Below, one piece after another: positions 20,197 to 28,243 of a stretch of 64,000 nucleotides of DNA; positions within the stretch are counted from its first letter, which is position 1; each line of letters begins with the position of its first letter. This stretch comes from Saltatorellus ferox (GTDB lineage Bacteria; Planctomycetota; UBA1135; GCA-002686595). The stretch covers positions 3,327,524 to 3,391,523 of the forward strand of contig CP036434.1 in NCBI GenBank assembly GCA_007751475.1, given 5' to 3'. The notes under the pieces are model-generated. The model saw only the letters and a list, made by a program, of their open reading frames with translations. It made no database searches and was not told where the DNA came from. A program made the position numbers and the translations under genes.

Positions 20197-20829
20197 TCAT
20201 TCGATCGTCTGCGGCGGTCCAGTGACCTCGAGGAGCACCGCCATCTTGACGAGGTCCGCGAAGCTCTCCGCGCGCATCTTCTCCATCACGTGGGCGCGAT
20301 GGACCTCGACCGTCTTCTGGCTGAGACCGAGGTCGGTGGCGACCACCTTGTTCGGCTTGCCCGCGACGACCAGTTCGAAGACCTGCTTCTCGCGTGCGGT
20401 CAGTCGGCCGGAGCGGCGCTCGAAGTCGGCGCGGTCCTGCTCATCGGAGCGCTCCTGCGAGTCCTTCTGAAGCGCCTGCTGGATTCGCTCCAGGAGGACC
20501 TGGTCACTGAACGGCTTCTCGATGAAGTCGAACGCGCCTGCCTTGAGAGCTCTCACCGCCATGGGGATATCGCCATGCCCGGTGATCAGGACCACCGGGG
20601 GAGCGAAGCGGTCCTCATGGAGCCTCTCCATGAGTTCGAGTCCAGAGAGACCGGGCATGCGGACGTCGAGGACGATGCAGCCGGGCCGCTCGGTGTCGTA
20701 GGCTTCGAGGAAGTCCTCGGCCGACGCATAGGTCTCGACGCGCCTTCCCACGGATCCAATGAGGAATCCGAGAGAGTCGCGCATGGCGGGATCGTCGTCA
20801 ACGATGAAGACAGTCGGCTGAGCATTCAT
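20197..20829 (-). CDS. FixJ-like response regulator (receiver plus LuxR-type HTH)
   Basis: 210 residues from ATG 20829; the frame extends upstream but only through the kinase gene. The receiver domain (about residues 1-120) has VFIVDDDPAMRDSL, the phospho-Asp in IVLDVRMPGLSG, LITGHGD and the Lys in FIEKPF. The C-terminal LuxR/GerE helix-turn-helix is LTAREKQVFELVVAG followed by VATDLGLSQKTVEVHRAHVMEKM. This is the FixJ/TodT/NarL-like pattern; phosphorylation should activate DNA binding. The start overlaps the stop of the kinase gene (ATGA), a strong sign that the two form a cognate pair. Confidence 0.93.
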   Translation of the reverse strand: MNAQPTVFIVDDDPAMRDSLGFLIGSVGRRVETYASAEDFLEAYDTERPGCIVLDVRMPGLSGLELMERLHEDRFAPPVVLITGHGDIPMAVRALKAGAFDFIEKPFSDQVLLERIQQALQKDSQERSDEQDRADFERRSGRLTAREKQVFELVVAGKPNKVVATDLGLSQKTVEVHRAHVMEKMRAESFADLVKMAVLLEVTGPPQTIE

Positions 20830-22682
20830 TCGAGTATTGGAGCGCTTCGAAGTGGCAGGGTGAAGTGAAAAGAGGCGCCGTCTTGACCCGGCGCGTACCA
20901 CAGGCGTCCCCCATGGGATTCGACGATCGAGCGGGAAATCGTGAGCCCCAAACCGATTCCCTGGCCGCCGCGGCTGAAGAACGGATCGAACAGGCGTGCG
21001 GAGACACTCTCAGGAATGCCCGGGCCGTTGTCCTCGATCGAAATGGTGACCTGGGGACGCTCGCCCTGGGGGGCATCCCCCTCCTTCGTGCACGTGGATT
21101 CGGCGGCCGCTGACTCCTGAACGGTGGGGGACACGGTCGTTCGGATCAGGATCCGGGGCGCCGCGGCCGGGATGGAGCTCGCCCGGGGCACTGTCATGCC
21201 CGATTCGCCGTCCGATTTCCCTGGTAGGGCCCCATGGCCTGCCGGGCGCGCGGGCGAATCTTGACGCACGGCTCGGGAAGCGGTGAGCGCTTCGATCGCG
21301 TTTCGGATGAGGTTCAGCGTGACCTGCTCGATCTGGATCCCGTCGACGACCACGATGTCCGAGGTCGTCGCGAACTCGGTGTCGATTCGGATGCCAGCCT
21401 TGTGGAGGTCGGGAATCGACAGTTCGATGGCCTCGGAGAGCACGTCGGAAATGCGGAAGGGCTCACGCTTGTCGCTCTCACGCCTCGAGAACGAGCGCAT
21501 GCGCCGGATGATGTCTGCCGCGCGTCGACCCTGTTCGGCAATGGCCGAAAGCCCCCGCGTGATCATCGGGTCCTCGACGCCCTGCGAACTCAGGATGCGG
21601 GCGCAACCATTGGCGTAGTTGACGATCGCCGCGAGGGGCTGATTCAACTCGTGGGCTATCCCCGAGGTCATCTCGCCAAGCGTCGAGAGGCGGGCCACGT
21701 GGGCGAGGGCGCGCTGATGGTCGCTCTCTCGTTTCTCGGCGGACCGCCGCTCGCTCAGGTCGCGCACGAAGCAGTAGTAGCGTGCACCGCTCTCGACCTC
21801 CGTGACGCGGCACGCGAGCTCGACGCGCAGCTCCTTGGGGCCCGTCGCTTCACCGTGGAGACCGCTTCCGCTCCTGCCTTCCGCGTCGGCGGAGCTGGCG
21901 GTGTGCAGCGCCGCATCGCTGACGGGCCGTCGCGTGAGGATGGCCTCGCCTCTCCAGCGTCCGAGCTTGGCGATCGATTCGAAGGAGACGGGGTCGTCCT
22001 TGATGCCGAGGAGAGGCTGCAGCTTCACGACCCCCGACTCGATCAGGTCCTCCCGCGACTCTGCGGTGAGCTCTGCAAACGCGTCGTTGCAGTCGATCAG
22101 CGTCAGGCTGCCGTCCATCACGCAGATCCCGTCGAGGGCGGTCTCGGCGATCGCCTTGTAGAACTCCTGGCTCTGACGCAGCAGGTTCTCCTCTTCCACC
22201 TTGGTGGTGACGTCGCGCTCGATGGCCCAGATGGCCTTCAGGCCAAGGCTGCTCTCGACCGGGTAGAGCGAACAGGCGAGGTGGCGTACGCGACCCTGCG
22301 CGTCGACTTCCGCGATCATCACGTCCTGTTGACGGGATCGATTCTGCGATGGTCCCGCCGCCTGCGAGGCTATCGCCTGGGAGGCTACCGCCATCGCATG
22401 GGACGGCTGCCCACTCATCCAGAATCCGGGCAGGTCCGACGGACAGCGTCCGATGACGGACTGGATCCCATGCCGCCGGGCGAACGACCGATTCCCCTCG
22501 GTGAACGTGGACTCCTCCAGGAGAATGCGCGCGCAGTCCCTCGGCGGCGTATCCTCGGGAATCGGGCGGGACGGCTCGAGGCACCAGATCGAGTCCGCGG
22601 TCACTTCTATGAAGTGCTTGTAGCGAGCTTCGCTTTCCCGAAGCTGCTCCGTCAGCAGTAGAAGCGATTCTTGGTCGTTCAC
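20826..22682 (-). CDS. PAS-domain sensor histidine kinase
   Basis: 618 residues, cytoplasmic (no membrane segment seen). Two PAS-type domains (about residues 10-150 and 165-320; SEARYKHFIEVTADSIWCL, FYKAIAETALDGICVMDGS) lead to a HisKA domain with H-box GEMTSGIAHELNQPLAAI. The ATPase domain has N-box LNLIRNAIEAL, G1 EDNGPGIPE, F-box LFDPFFS and G2 GQGIGLGLTISRSI. The architecture resembles FixL, but I cannot assert heme binding. A low-complexity insertion of about 75 residues (rich in Ala, Pro, Ser) separates the N and G1 boxes, which is unusual. It probably phosphorylates the overlapping FixJ-like regulator. Confidence 0.92.
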   Translation of the reverse strand: MNDQESLLLLTEQLRESEARYKHFIEVTADSIWCLEPSRPIPEDTPPRDCARILLEESTFTEGNRSFARRHGIQSVIGRCPSDLPGFWMSGQPSHAMAVASQAIASQAAGPSQNRSRQQDVMIAEVDAQGRVRHLACSLYPVESSLGLKAIWAIERDVTTKVEEENLLRQSQEFYKAIAETALDGICVMDGSLTLIDCNDAFAELTAESREDLIESGVVKLQPLLGIKDDPVSFESIAKLGRWRGEAILTRRPVSDAALHTASSADAEGRSGSGLHGEATGPKELRVELACRVTEVESGARYYCFVRDLSERRSAEKRESDHQRALAHVARLSTLGEMTSGIAHELNQPLAAIVNYANGCARILSSQGVEDPMITRGLSAIAEQGRRAADIIRRMRSFSRRESDKREPFRISDVLSEAIELSIPDLHKAGIRIDTEFATTSDIVVVDGIQIEQVTLNLIRNAIEALTASRAVRQDSPARPAGHGALPGKSDGESGMTVPRASSIPAAAPRILIRTTVSPTVQESAAAESTCTKEGDAPQGERPQVTISIEDNGPGIPESVSARLFDPFFSRGGQGIGLGLTISRSIVESHGGRLWYAPGQDGASFHFTLPLRSAPILE

Positions 22683-22770
22683 GGGGGATCGTGTTCAGCG
22701 TGGGGAAGTCGGTTTGTCGAGGGGTGGGCTACGTCGATCTACGCCGCAGCGCCATCACCTTGCGGTGCCA

Positions 22771-23994
22771 TCACTTGGGAGGGGCTTCGACGGCAGCGGG
22801 ATCTTCGATCCACTCGGCGATGAAGACGTTCGTGTCACCCACCTTACCGTCGCCGCGGTTGCTGGAGAACGCGAGGTACTTGCCGTCGTGGCTGAACATC
22901 GGGAACGAGTCGAACTGCTTGCCGGGGACGTCGTCGAAGTACGTGATGCGCTCCAGGTTCCGGCCATCAAGATCACAGATGAAGAGGTCGAAGTTGAACT
23001 TCACGCCGTTGATCTCTCGGCTGTGGTGGTTGGAGGAGAAGATGATGCGCTGATCGTCCGGGAGGAAGTAGGGCGCGAAGTTGGCGCCGCCCAGCGCAGT
23101 CACCTGTTCGCGCTCCGAGCCATCGGGGCGGATGGTGTAGATCTCCATGTTGTTCGGGCGGACCTGCCAGCGCTGGAGGTCTTCCCGGTACGCGGCCTGT
23201 TCTCGGTCCTCGTCGCCCGGCGTCCACGCGGTGGTCCGGAAGACGAGTCTGTCCCCTGCATGGTTGAAGAAGGCGCCCCCGTCGTATCCGAGGGTGTCCG
23301 TGACCTGCTGCAGGTTCTGGCCATCGAGATCACAGGTCCAGAGTTCGACGTCGCCGGAGCGCGTCGAGGTGAACACGATCCGGTCTCCCTGGGGGGAAAC
23401 GGTGGCCTCGGCGTCGTAGCCGTACGCTTCCACGAGCGGCTTCTCCATGCCGGTGCCCAGCTCGCGGACGTAGATGTCGTAGTCCGGCCAGAGCATCCAG
23501 GTGTAGACCTCGGACGGCGGTTTGGTGGGACAGCCGTCATGACCCGACTGGGTCGAAGCGTAGAGGACCGCCTCGTCGTCCGGCATGAAGAACGCGCACG
23601 TCGTCACGCCGACGCCGTTGGACACCTGACGCATGGAGCCGTCGGCGCCCGTGACGTAGATCCGGTCGCAGTTCCGGCCGTCCGACTTGTTCATGATCTG
23701 CAGCGACAGTTGATCGTCCGCGAAGTTCCAATACGCCTCGGCGTTCTGCCCGCCAAAGGTGACCTGCCAGAGGTTCTTGAAGTGGACCTCCTCGGGCAGG
23801 ATCAGCTCGTTGACGAGCGTGCATCCGGGGACGGGTGAAACCGCTGGTGCTTCCTTGGCCTGCTTGGCCTGGTCGCCGGTGAACGCGCAGGAAAGCGTTG
23901 AGGGAGCCAGGAGCGCCACGACGACGGACGTCAGAAGGCTCGGGTGGACGAGGGTTCGCCGCGCAGGTGAAGAGGAAGAAACCGTGGAGATCAT
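22771..23994 (-). CDS. Secreted TolB-like beta-propeller (PD40 repeat) protein
   Basis: 407 residues from ATG 23994; the frame continues upstream to 24336, but that part overlaps yidD and is Pro/Arg-rich. An N-terminal signal region (SLLTSVVVALLAPSTLSCAF) includes a Cys that might be lipidated, although the lipobox is poor. The mature part has TolB-type propeller blades with typical phrases: ATVSPQGDRIVFTSTRSG, ELWTCDLDGQNLQQVT, FLPDDQRIIFSSN, LFICDLDGRNLERIT and FSHDGKYLAFSSNRG. Such proteins act in the periplasm or outside, often as interaction scaffolds. It follows yidD by 17 bases on the same strand. No enzymatic motif seen. Confidence 0.8.
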   Translation of the reverse strand: MISTVSSSSPARRTLVHPSLLTSVVVALLAPSTLSCAFTGDQAKQAKEAPAVSPVPGCTLVNELILPEEVHFKNLWQVTFGGQNAEAYWNFADDQLSLQIMNKSDGRNCDRIYVTGADGSMRQVSNGVGVTTCAFFMPDDEAVLYASTQSGHDGCPTKPPSEVYTWMLWPDYDIYVRELGTGMEKPLVEAYGYDAEATVSPQGDRIVFTSTRSGDVELWTCDLDGQNLQQVTDTLGYDGGAFFNHAGDRLVFRTTAWTPGDEDREQAAYREDLQRWQVRPNNMEIYTIRPDGSEREQVTALGGANFAPYFLPDDQRIIFSSNHHSREINGVKFNFDLFICDLDGRNLERITYFDDVPGKQFDSFPMFSHDGKYLAFSSNRGDGKVGDTNVFIAEWIEDPAAVEAPPK

Positions 23995-24011
23995 AGGACT
24001 GGTAGGGTCGG

Positions 24012-24437
24012 TCAATGGCGGTGGTCGGGGGTCGAGTGCGCGGGGGGCGGCACGGGATCGTAGCCGGCGCGGGCGAAGGGCTGGCAGCGCAGGAGGCGCC
24101 AGGTCACGAGTCGAATCGCTTTCAGCAGGCCGTGTGTGCGGAGGGCTTCCTCGGCGTAGGCGCTGCAGGTCGGGGAGAAGCGGCACGTGGGGACCGGCTT
24201 CAGGCGAGAGAGGAACCTGCGATACAAAAGGATCGGCAGCAGGAGCAGCGTTCGCGCGCCCGCCGAAATGGATTCGGTGAAGCCGCCCATCGCGGCCTTG
24301 CTGAACAGCACAGCCCCTCGGGAAAAACGAAGCCACCCTGGCGACGGCCCGCGGCCAAGGGAGCCCGTACCTGCGGAGGCCGTACCTGGAGAGCCCGAAC
24401 CTGGGCCACCCTGACCTGTGGAGCCTGAGTCCGTCAT
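24012..24437 (-). CDS. yidD: Membrane protein insertion efficiency factor YidD
   Basis: 141 residues; the YidD core is residues about 60-130: LLLPILLYRRFLSRLKPVPTC, then RFSPTCSAYAEEAL and GLLKAIRLVTWRLLRCQPF, ending near GYDPVP. The conserved Cys residues and the RFxPTCSxYA motif are all present. YidD aids YidC-dependent membrane insertion. The first 55 residues are a Gly/Ser/Pro-rich extension that most YidD proteins lack; its DNA is repetitive (repeated cctgg/gagcc units). A start at an internal Met (about residue 50, AAMGGFTES) would give a normal-sized protein. The annotated start overlaps the rnpA stop by four bases. yidC is not next to it. Confidence 0.93.
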   Translation of the reverse strand: MTDSGSTGQGGPGSGSPGTASAGTGSLGRGPSPGWLRFSRGAVLFSKAAMGGFTESISAGARTLLLLPILLYRRFLSRLKPVPTCRFSPTCSAYAEEALRTHGLLKAIRLVTWRLLRCQPFARAGYDPVPPPAHSTPDHRH

Positions 24438-24829
24438 CGGGTGACGCCTCCCGTGCGGTCCTCGGCGCTCGCCCGCTCCACTTTCTCGTGTAGCTTCCGT
24501 GCCAGCCGCGTCAGTTCCAGCACCGTGTCCTTCGTGTTCGGCAGCAGCCGCGGTTCCGCCGGGATCAGCACGAAGTCGAACGGCGGCAGGTCCGTGGTGG
24601 ACAGCCGGAAGGCCTCGCGAAAGACGCGCCTCACACGATTGCGCTTGACAGCGTGTTTCCAGATCTTCTTCGAGACCGACAGGCCCAGTCTCGGATGGCC
24701 GAGCCCATTCGGGGCTCCGACGAGCAGCAGGATGGAGCCGCGTGCGCGCTTCCCGATCCGATAGACGCGACTGAAGTCGCGGGCCCGGCGGATGTGGAAT
24801 GGCTTCGGAAATCGCAGTCGAGAAGGCAT
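24434..24829 (-). CDS. rnpA: Ribonuclease P protein component RnpA
   Basis: 131 residues. The core matches RnpA: LRFPKPFHIRRARDFSRVYR at the start, GLSVSKKIWKHAVKRNRVRR (the RNR motif that binds P RNA), then VFREAFRLS and DFVLIPAEP. RnpA assists the RNase P RNA in 5' maturation of tRNA. The usual upstream neighbour rpmH is not seen: the region upstream of 24829 carries a divergent open frame. rnpA and yidD overlap by ATGA, which preserves the common rnpA-yidD pair. Confidence 0.94.
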   Translation of the reverse strand: MPSRLRFPKPFHIRRARDFSRVYRIGKRARGSILLLVGAPNGLGHPRLGLSVSKKIWKHAVKRNRVRRVFREAFRLSTTDLPPFDFVLIPAEPRLLPNTKDTVLELTRLARKLHEKVERASAEDRTGGVTR

Positions 24830-24876
24830 CGAAGGTCTGCCATTTTGCCCGCGATCAAGCCATGCTTCATCAACCC

Positions 24877-26187
24877 ATGAAGGAATCCACGAAGGAACCG
24901 CCAGCGGCCGAAGCGGCGTCGAATCCCACGCCCTTCGGTATGGGGGTCACCGGGTCAAGCGATTCACCCTCCGCCGAGGCGGGGTGTCGTACCGCCGCAC
25001 CGGCATCGCGCAGGCCCACGAGCTTTCGATGCGCGCTCGACCACCCGTGGGACCGCGCGAAAGCCGCTGACCTGGACGCCGCTCTGGACGCCGCCAGGGC
25101 CGCGGGAATCGCCTCATCGCGCGATACGGCGGCTCTGGCCTCTCGCTACCGGGAGACCCTGGGGCATACCCGCGGCGACGCTTGCTCCGCCCCACTCGAC
25201 AAGATCCTCGAGCTGTTTCGGGAAGAGGAGAGGGAAGCCGAAGGGGCCGCTCACCTGGCCCTCCCGATGGCCGCGGGTGGCAACGAGGTAGCGGTGCCCG
25301 ATGCCGTCGGGCCCGAAGTCGCGGTGGTGTTGATCCGGGCCAACGTGGCGGAGCCGCTCCGCGATCTCGCCTCCCGGCTGCTTCACTGGCTGGCGCTTGG
25401 GCGCCCGGTGATCGTCCTCTCGGATCCGACGCTCCCTTGTCTTGCCGCTTCGCTGGTCGATCGGATCCTCGCGGCCGATCCCGAAGCGCCGCTTTGGCTG
25501 CTGCACGATGACGGACTGGACGTGCTGCGGCACGCGGCCGTGCAGCCCGACCTCGCGATCGACTGGAGCGCGCCGGAAGCCGGACTGCAGAAGGGCGTGG
25601 CCTCGGTGCAGAGGCTTCGCGAAGATCTTGCGAACCTCCACGCCGAGCGCGCGTCCGCGAAGGCGCTGGAGCAGGAGCGCGCTGGCTGGTTCGGTACCGG
25701 CGTGGTGGCCGCTCCCCTCGCTCCGATCTTCGTTCGAACGCTCCTTCAGCCGACGCTCCAGATCGACGCGCAGATGGCCCCGGCGGAAGCCGCGGCTCTG
25801 ATTCTGGAGCGAGCCTTCGGCCCGGCCGTCCTGGGGGGCTTTTCGACGTCCGCGGTCAGCCGCGTGAGCATCGCGCCGGAGTCGTTCTCCGTCGTGACCC
25901 AGGAACTCCTGGAGCGGCTCGAGGAGGTCTCCGGGGATCCCCGCTACGACCCACCTTTCTGGGTACTCGATCAGCCGGACCCCGGCGAAGTGCTGGCGCG
26001 CGCGAAGCGCCTCGGACTCGACGAGGGAGCGACGCTGATCCTCGAGCGCCAGGAAGCCCGTGACGACGGCAAGCCCTACGGACTGGTCTTTACGAACGGC
26101 GAGCACCGCATGCGGACCTCCTCCGCGGCGCGTGCCCTCGGCGTCCTCTTGCTCATGCGCGGTCCCACGCGCAGCATCCCCCGATGA
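24877..26187 (+). CDS. Unrecognised protein, possibly a catalytically dead aldehyde-dehydrogenase relative
   Basis: About 436 residues if ATG 24877 is used; ATG 24862 or 24799 (inside rnpA on the other strand) are alternatives. The first 70 residues are low complexity. The rest has weak ALDH-like features: EPLRDLASRLLHWLALGRPV where ALDHs have the NxPxxLxxxxxAPALAAGN helix, LLQPTLQIDAQMAPAEAA, and GGFSTSAVSRVSIAPESF (about residue 320) where ALDHs have GQxCTAxxRxxV. In this alignment the nucleophilic Cys is Ser. That would make it a pseudoenzyme, but the similarity is remote and could be chance. The stop overlaps the start of the ATP-grasp gene (ATGA), so a joint role is likely. Confidence 0.5.
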   Translation: MKESTKEPPAAEAASNPTPFGMGVTGSSDSPSAEAGCRTAAPASRRPTSFRCALDHPWDRAKAADLDAALDAARAAGIASSRDTAALASRYRETLGHTRGDACSAPLDKILELFREEEREAEGAAHLALPMAAGGNEVAVPDAVGPEVAVVLIRANVAEPLRDLASRLLHWLALGRPVIVLSDPTLPCLAASLVDRILAADPEAPLWLLHDDGLDVLRHAAVQPDLAIDWSAPEAGLQKGVASVQRLREDLANLHAERASAKALEQERAGWFGTGVVAAPLAPIFVRTLLQPTLQIDAQMAPAEAAALILERAFGPAVLGGFSTSAVSRVSIAPESFSVVTQELLERLEEVSGDPRYDPPFWVLDQPDPGEVLARAKRLGLDEGATLILERQEARDDGKPYGLVFTNGEHRMRTSSAARALGVLLLMRGPTRSIPR

Positions 26188-27101
26188 AGTGGCTGACCAA
26201 GCGCCCCGAGAATGCGCCTCTTCGAATCGCGATCATCACCGACCCGGAGCACCCCGCGCTGCGTCCGGACGACGTCGGACTCTCGGCGGCGTTCGAGGCG
26301 GAAGGGGCGAGCGCCGAGCCGCTTCCCTGGGGTCGGGCCGTTGACCCTGGAGCGTTCGATCTCGTGCTCATCCGCACGCCCTGGGACTACTTCCTGCGCC
26401 CCGCCGCGTTCCTTGGCTGGCTTTCCCAGCTGAAGGTGCCCGTCCTCAATCCCGAGCGCGTTCTGCGCTGGAACCTCGACAAGAGCTACCTCGCGGAGCT
26501 CGATCTGGCGGGCTTCGCTCGCGTTCCTAAGACCCTGAGGGTCACGGCCGGAGAGCGCGAAGGAGAAACCCTGGCGATCCTGGAGGAGCTCGGGTGTCGC
26601 CGTGCCGTCGTCAAGCCTGCGGTCTCGGGCGGTGCCCACGGGACGCGCATGCTTTCCGAGGGTGAACCGCTCGCGTGGGATCGAGGGGAAGAGGGCCCGT
26701 ATCTGGTGCAGGAGTTCGTCGAGTCGGTGGAGCGTAGCGGAGAGTGGTCGCTCGTCTACTTCGGCGGCGAGTATTCACACTGCGTGCTGAAGAAGGCGAA
26801 GCCCGGCGACTTCCGGGTCCAGGACGACTTCGGCGGAACGGTCCACTTCGAGCGCGCCCCCGACAAGCTCTTCGCGGCTGGCCGAAGAGCCGTGGACGGT
26901 GTGTCGAGTTTGCTGGGGCTCGCGACTCCCTTGCCCTACGCCCGCGTAGATCTCGTACAGCAGCCGGGGACCGGGGAAGGGCTGCTGATGGAGCTCGAAC
27001 TCATCGAACCCGAGCTGTTCCTTCGGGCCGACGCGCTGGCGACCCGTCGTTTCGTACTCGCGGTTCTCGCAGCCGCGAGAGCGGCGGATCGTCGATCCTG
27101 A
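26184..27101 (+). CDS. ATP-grasp family ligase (RimK/glutathione synthetase-like)
   Basis: 305 residues. An N-terminal pre-ATP-grasp domain (IAIITDPEHPALRPDDVGL, DLVLIRTPWDYF) leads to the ATP-grasp fold: NLDKSYLAELDLAGFARVPKT, the Lys-bearing strand RRAVVKPAVSGGAHGTRML, the YLVQEFVESVERSGEWSLVY loop and the metal-binding end LLMELELIEPELFLR. The phrase order resembles the D-cycloserine ligase DcsG and prokaryotic glutathione synthetase-like groups. The reaction would be ATP-dependent joining of a carboxylate to an amine. The substrate cannot be predicted; the coupled upstream gene is the only clue. Assignment to the superfamily is solid. Confidence 0.8.
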   Translation: MKWLTKRPENAPLRIAIITDPEHPALRPDDVGLSAAFEAEGASAEPLPWGRAVDPGAFDLVLIRTPWDYFLRPAAFLGWLSQLKVPVLNPERVLRWNLDKSYLAELDLAGFARVPKTLRVTAGEREGETLAILEELGCRRAVVKPAVSGGAHGTRMLSEGEPLAWDRGEEGPYLVQEFVESVERSGEWSLVYFGGEYSHCVLKKAKPGDFRVQDDFGGTVHFERAPDKLFAAGRRAVDGVSSLLGLATPLPYARVDLVQQPGTGEGLLMELELIEPELFLRADALATRRFVLAVLAAARAADRRS

Positions 27102-27125
27102 TCAGGGCCGACGGGAGCGACGCGG

Positions 27126-28235
27126 TCAGCGCGACAGTCGAAGCTGGCCGCAGGCCGCCGCTCCATCGAGCCCGCGCGACCAGCGTATCGTGGCGATGAG
27201 CCCGCCTTCGACGAGCGCGTCGCGGAAGGCCTCGGCGCGTCCGGCGTCCGGGCGCCCGAACGGGAGCTCTGGGGTCGGGTTGTAGGGAATGATGTTGACG
27301 CTGCACCGGCGTCCGCGGAGACGCTCCACGAGCCGCTGGGCATGTCCGAGGCTGTCGTTGTCGCCGCCGAGCAGGACGTACTCGTAGGTGATCTCGCGTC
27401 CGGTCGTCTCGAACCAATGGTCGCCCGCCGCCAGCACCTCTTCGATGGGCACGCCCCGCATTGCCGGTACGAGGTAGTCGCGCTGATCCTGGTCCGGCGT
27501 GTGCAGGCTGATCGCGAGCTGGAACCTGGGATCCAGCAGAGCGACTTTCCGAAGCCGATCGGGGAAGCCGACCGTGGATACGGTGATCTTTCGGCCCCCC
27601 AGGCCCATTTCGTCGCGCACGACGCCGAGGGCAGCGTTCAGGTTCTCGAAGTTGAGGAGCGGCTCGCCGATGCCCATCACGACCGAGCGTCGCAGCGGTC
27701 CGATCTCACGGCCGCGGACGTACTGCTCGACGATCTCGTGCGCCTCCAGGTTGCGCGCGAGCCCGAGCAGGCCCGACGCGCAGAACGGACAGCCAACGGG
27801 GCAACCGGCCTGGCTCGAAACGCACAGGGTCGCCCCGCGCTCGTTGCCCTCCGCGTCCTCCCGCATGTGCGGCAGGGGAGGCATGTGGACCGTCTCGACG
27901 GAGAGGTCGCGAGCGTTCGCGTCGCCGCCGCGCGCACGTCCGAGCGGGAACGAAAGGAGCAGCTTGGTGGTCCCGTCGCGAGCACCGACTTCGTCGACCA
28001 GCGTGCTGGAGAAGACCGGGAGGTCCTCCAGCAGTCGATCCCGCAGCGCGATCGGCAGGTCCGTCATCTCGGCGTAGTCGAGGCGTCCCTTCTCCAGCAC
28101 GTTGCGGCGGATGATCTTGGCCTGGAAGGCCTTGCCGCCCATGTCCTGCACGCGCTCTTTCAACTCGTCCAGCGAGAGCTGAAGCAGCGTCACGCGATCC
28201 TCGTCCGCGCCGGCTCTTTCCGTTGATTCGGCCAC
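27126..28235 (-). CDS. rlmN: RlmN-type radical SAM rRNA/tRNA adenine C2-methyltransferase
   Basis: 369 residues from GTG 28235, nine bases after the DHH gene stop; the frame extends to 28421, but that part lies inside the DHH gene. Residues after the start (LLQLSLDELKERVQDMGGKAFQAKII) form the N-terminal helical domain. The radical SAM motif is CPVGCPFC (CxxxCxxC), preceded by TLCVSSQAG. VVMGIGEPLLNFENL, ITVSTVGFP, LAISLHTPDQDQRDYLVPA and NIIPYNPTPE follow family order. AACGQLRLSR at the end contains the C-terminal Cys that, with a Cys in the SAM domain, forms the methylation pair. It methylates A2503 of 23S rRNA (and some tRNAs). Confidence 0.92.
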   Translation of the reverse strand: MAESTERAGADEDRVTLLQLSLDELKERVQDMGGKAFQAKIIRRNVLEKGRLDYAEMTDLPIALRDRLLEDLPVFSSTLVDEVGARDGTTKLLLSFPLGRARGGDANARDLSVETVHMPPLPHMREDAEGNERGATLCVSSQAGCPVGCPFCASGLLGLARNLEAHEIVEQYVRGREIGPLRRSVVMGIGEPLLNFENLNAALGVVRDEMGLGGRKITVSTVGFPDRLRKVALLDPRFQLAISLHTPDQDQRDYLVPAMRGVPIEEVLAAGDHWFETTGREITYEYVLLGGDNDSLGHAQRLVERLRGRRCSVNIIPYNPTPELPFGRPDAGRAEAFRDALVEGGLIATIRWSRGLDGAAACGQLRLSR

Positions 28236-28243
28236 GTCCAGCG

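Noticed and set aside
24400..24900. Replication origin near rnpA
   Set aside because: No dnaA, no cluster of DnaA-box-like sequences and no AT-rich stretch seen.
24830..25000. rpmH (ribosomal protein bL34) expected upstream of rnpA
   Set aside because: No frame on the minus strand resembles the short basic L34 sequence; the Arg-rich plus-strand frame there does not match it either.
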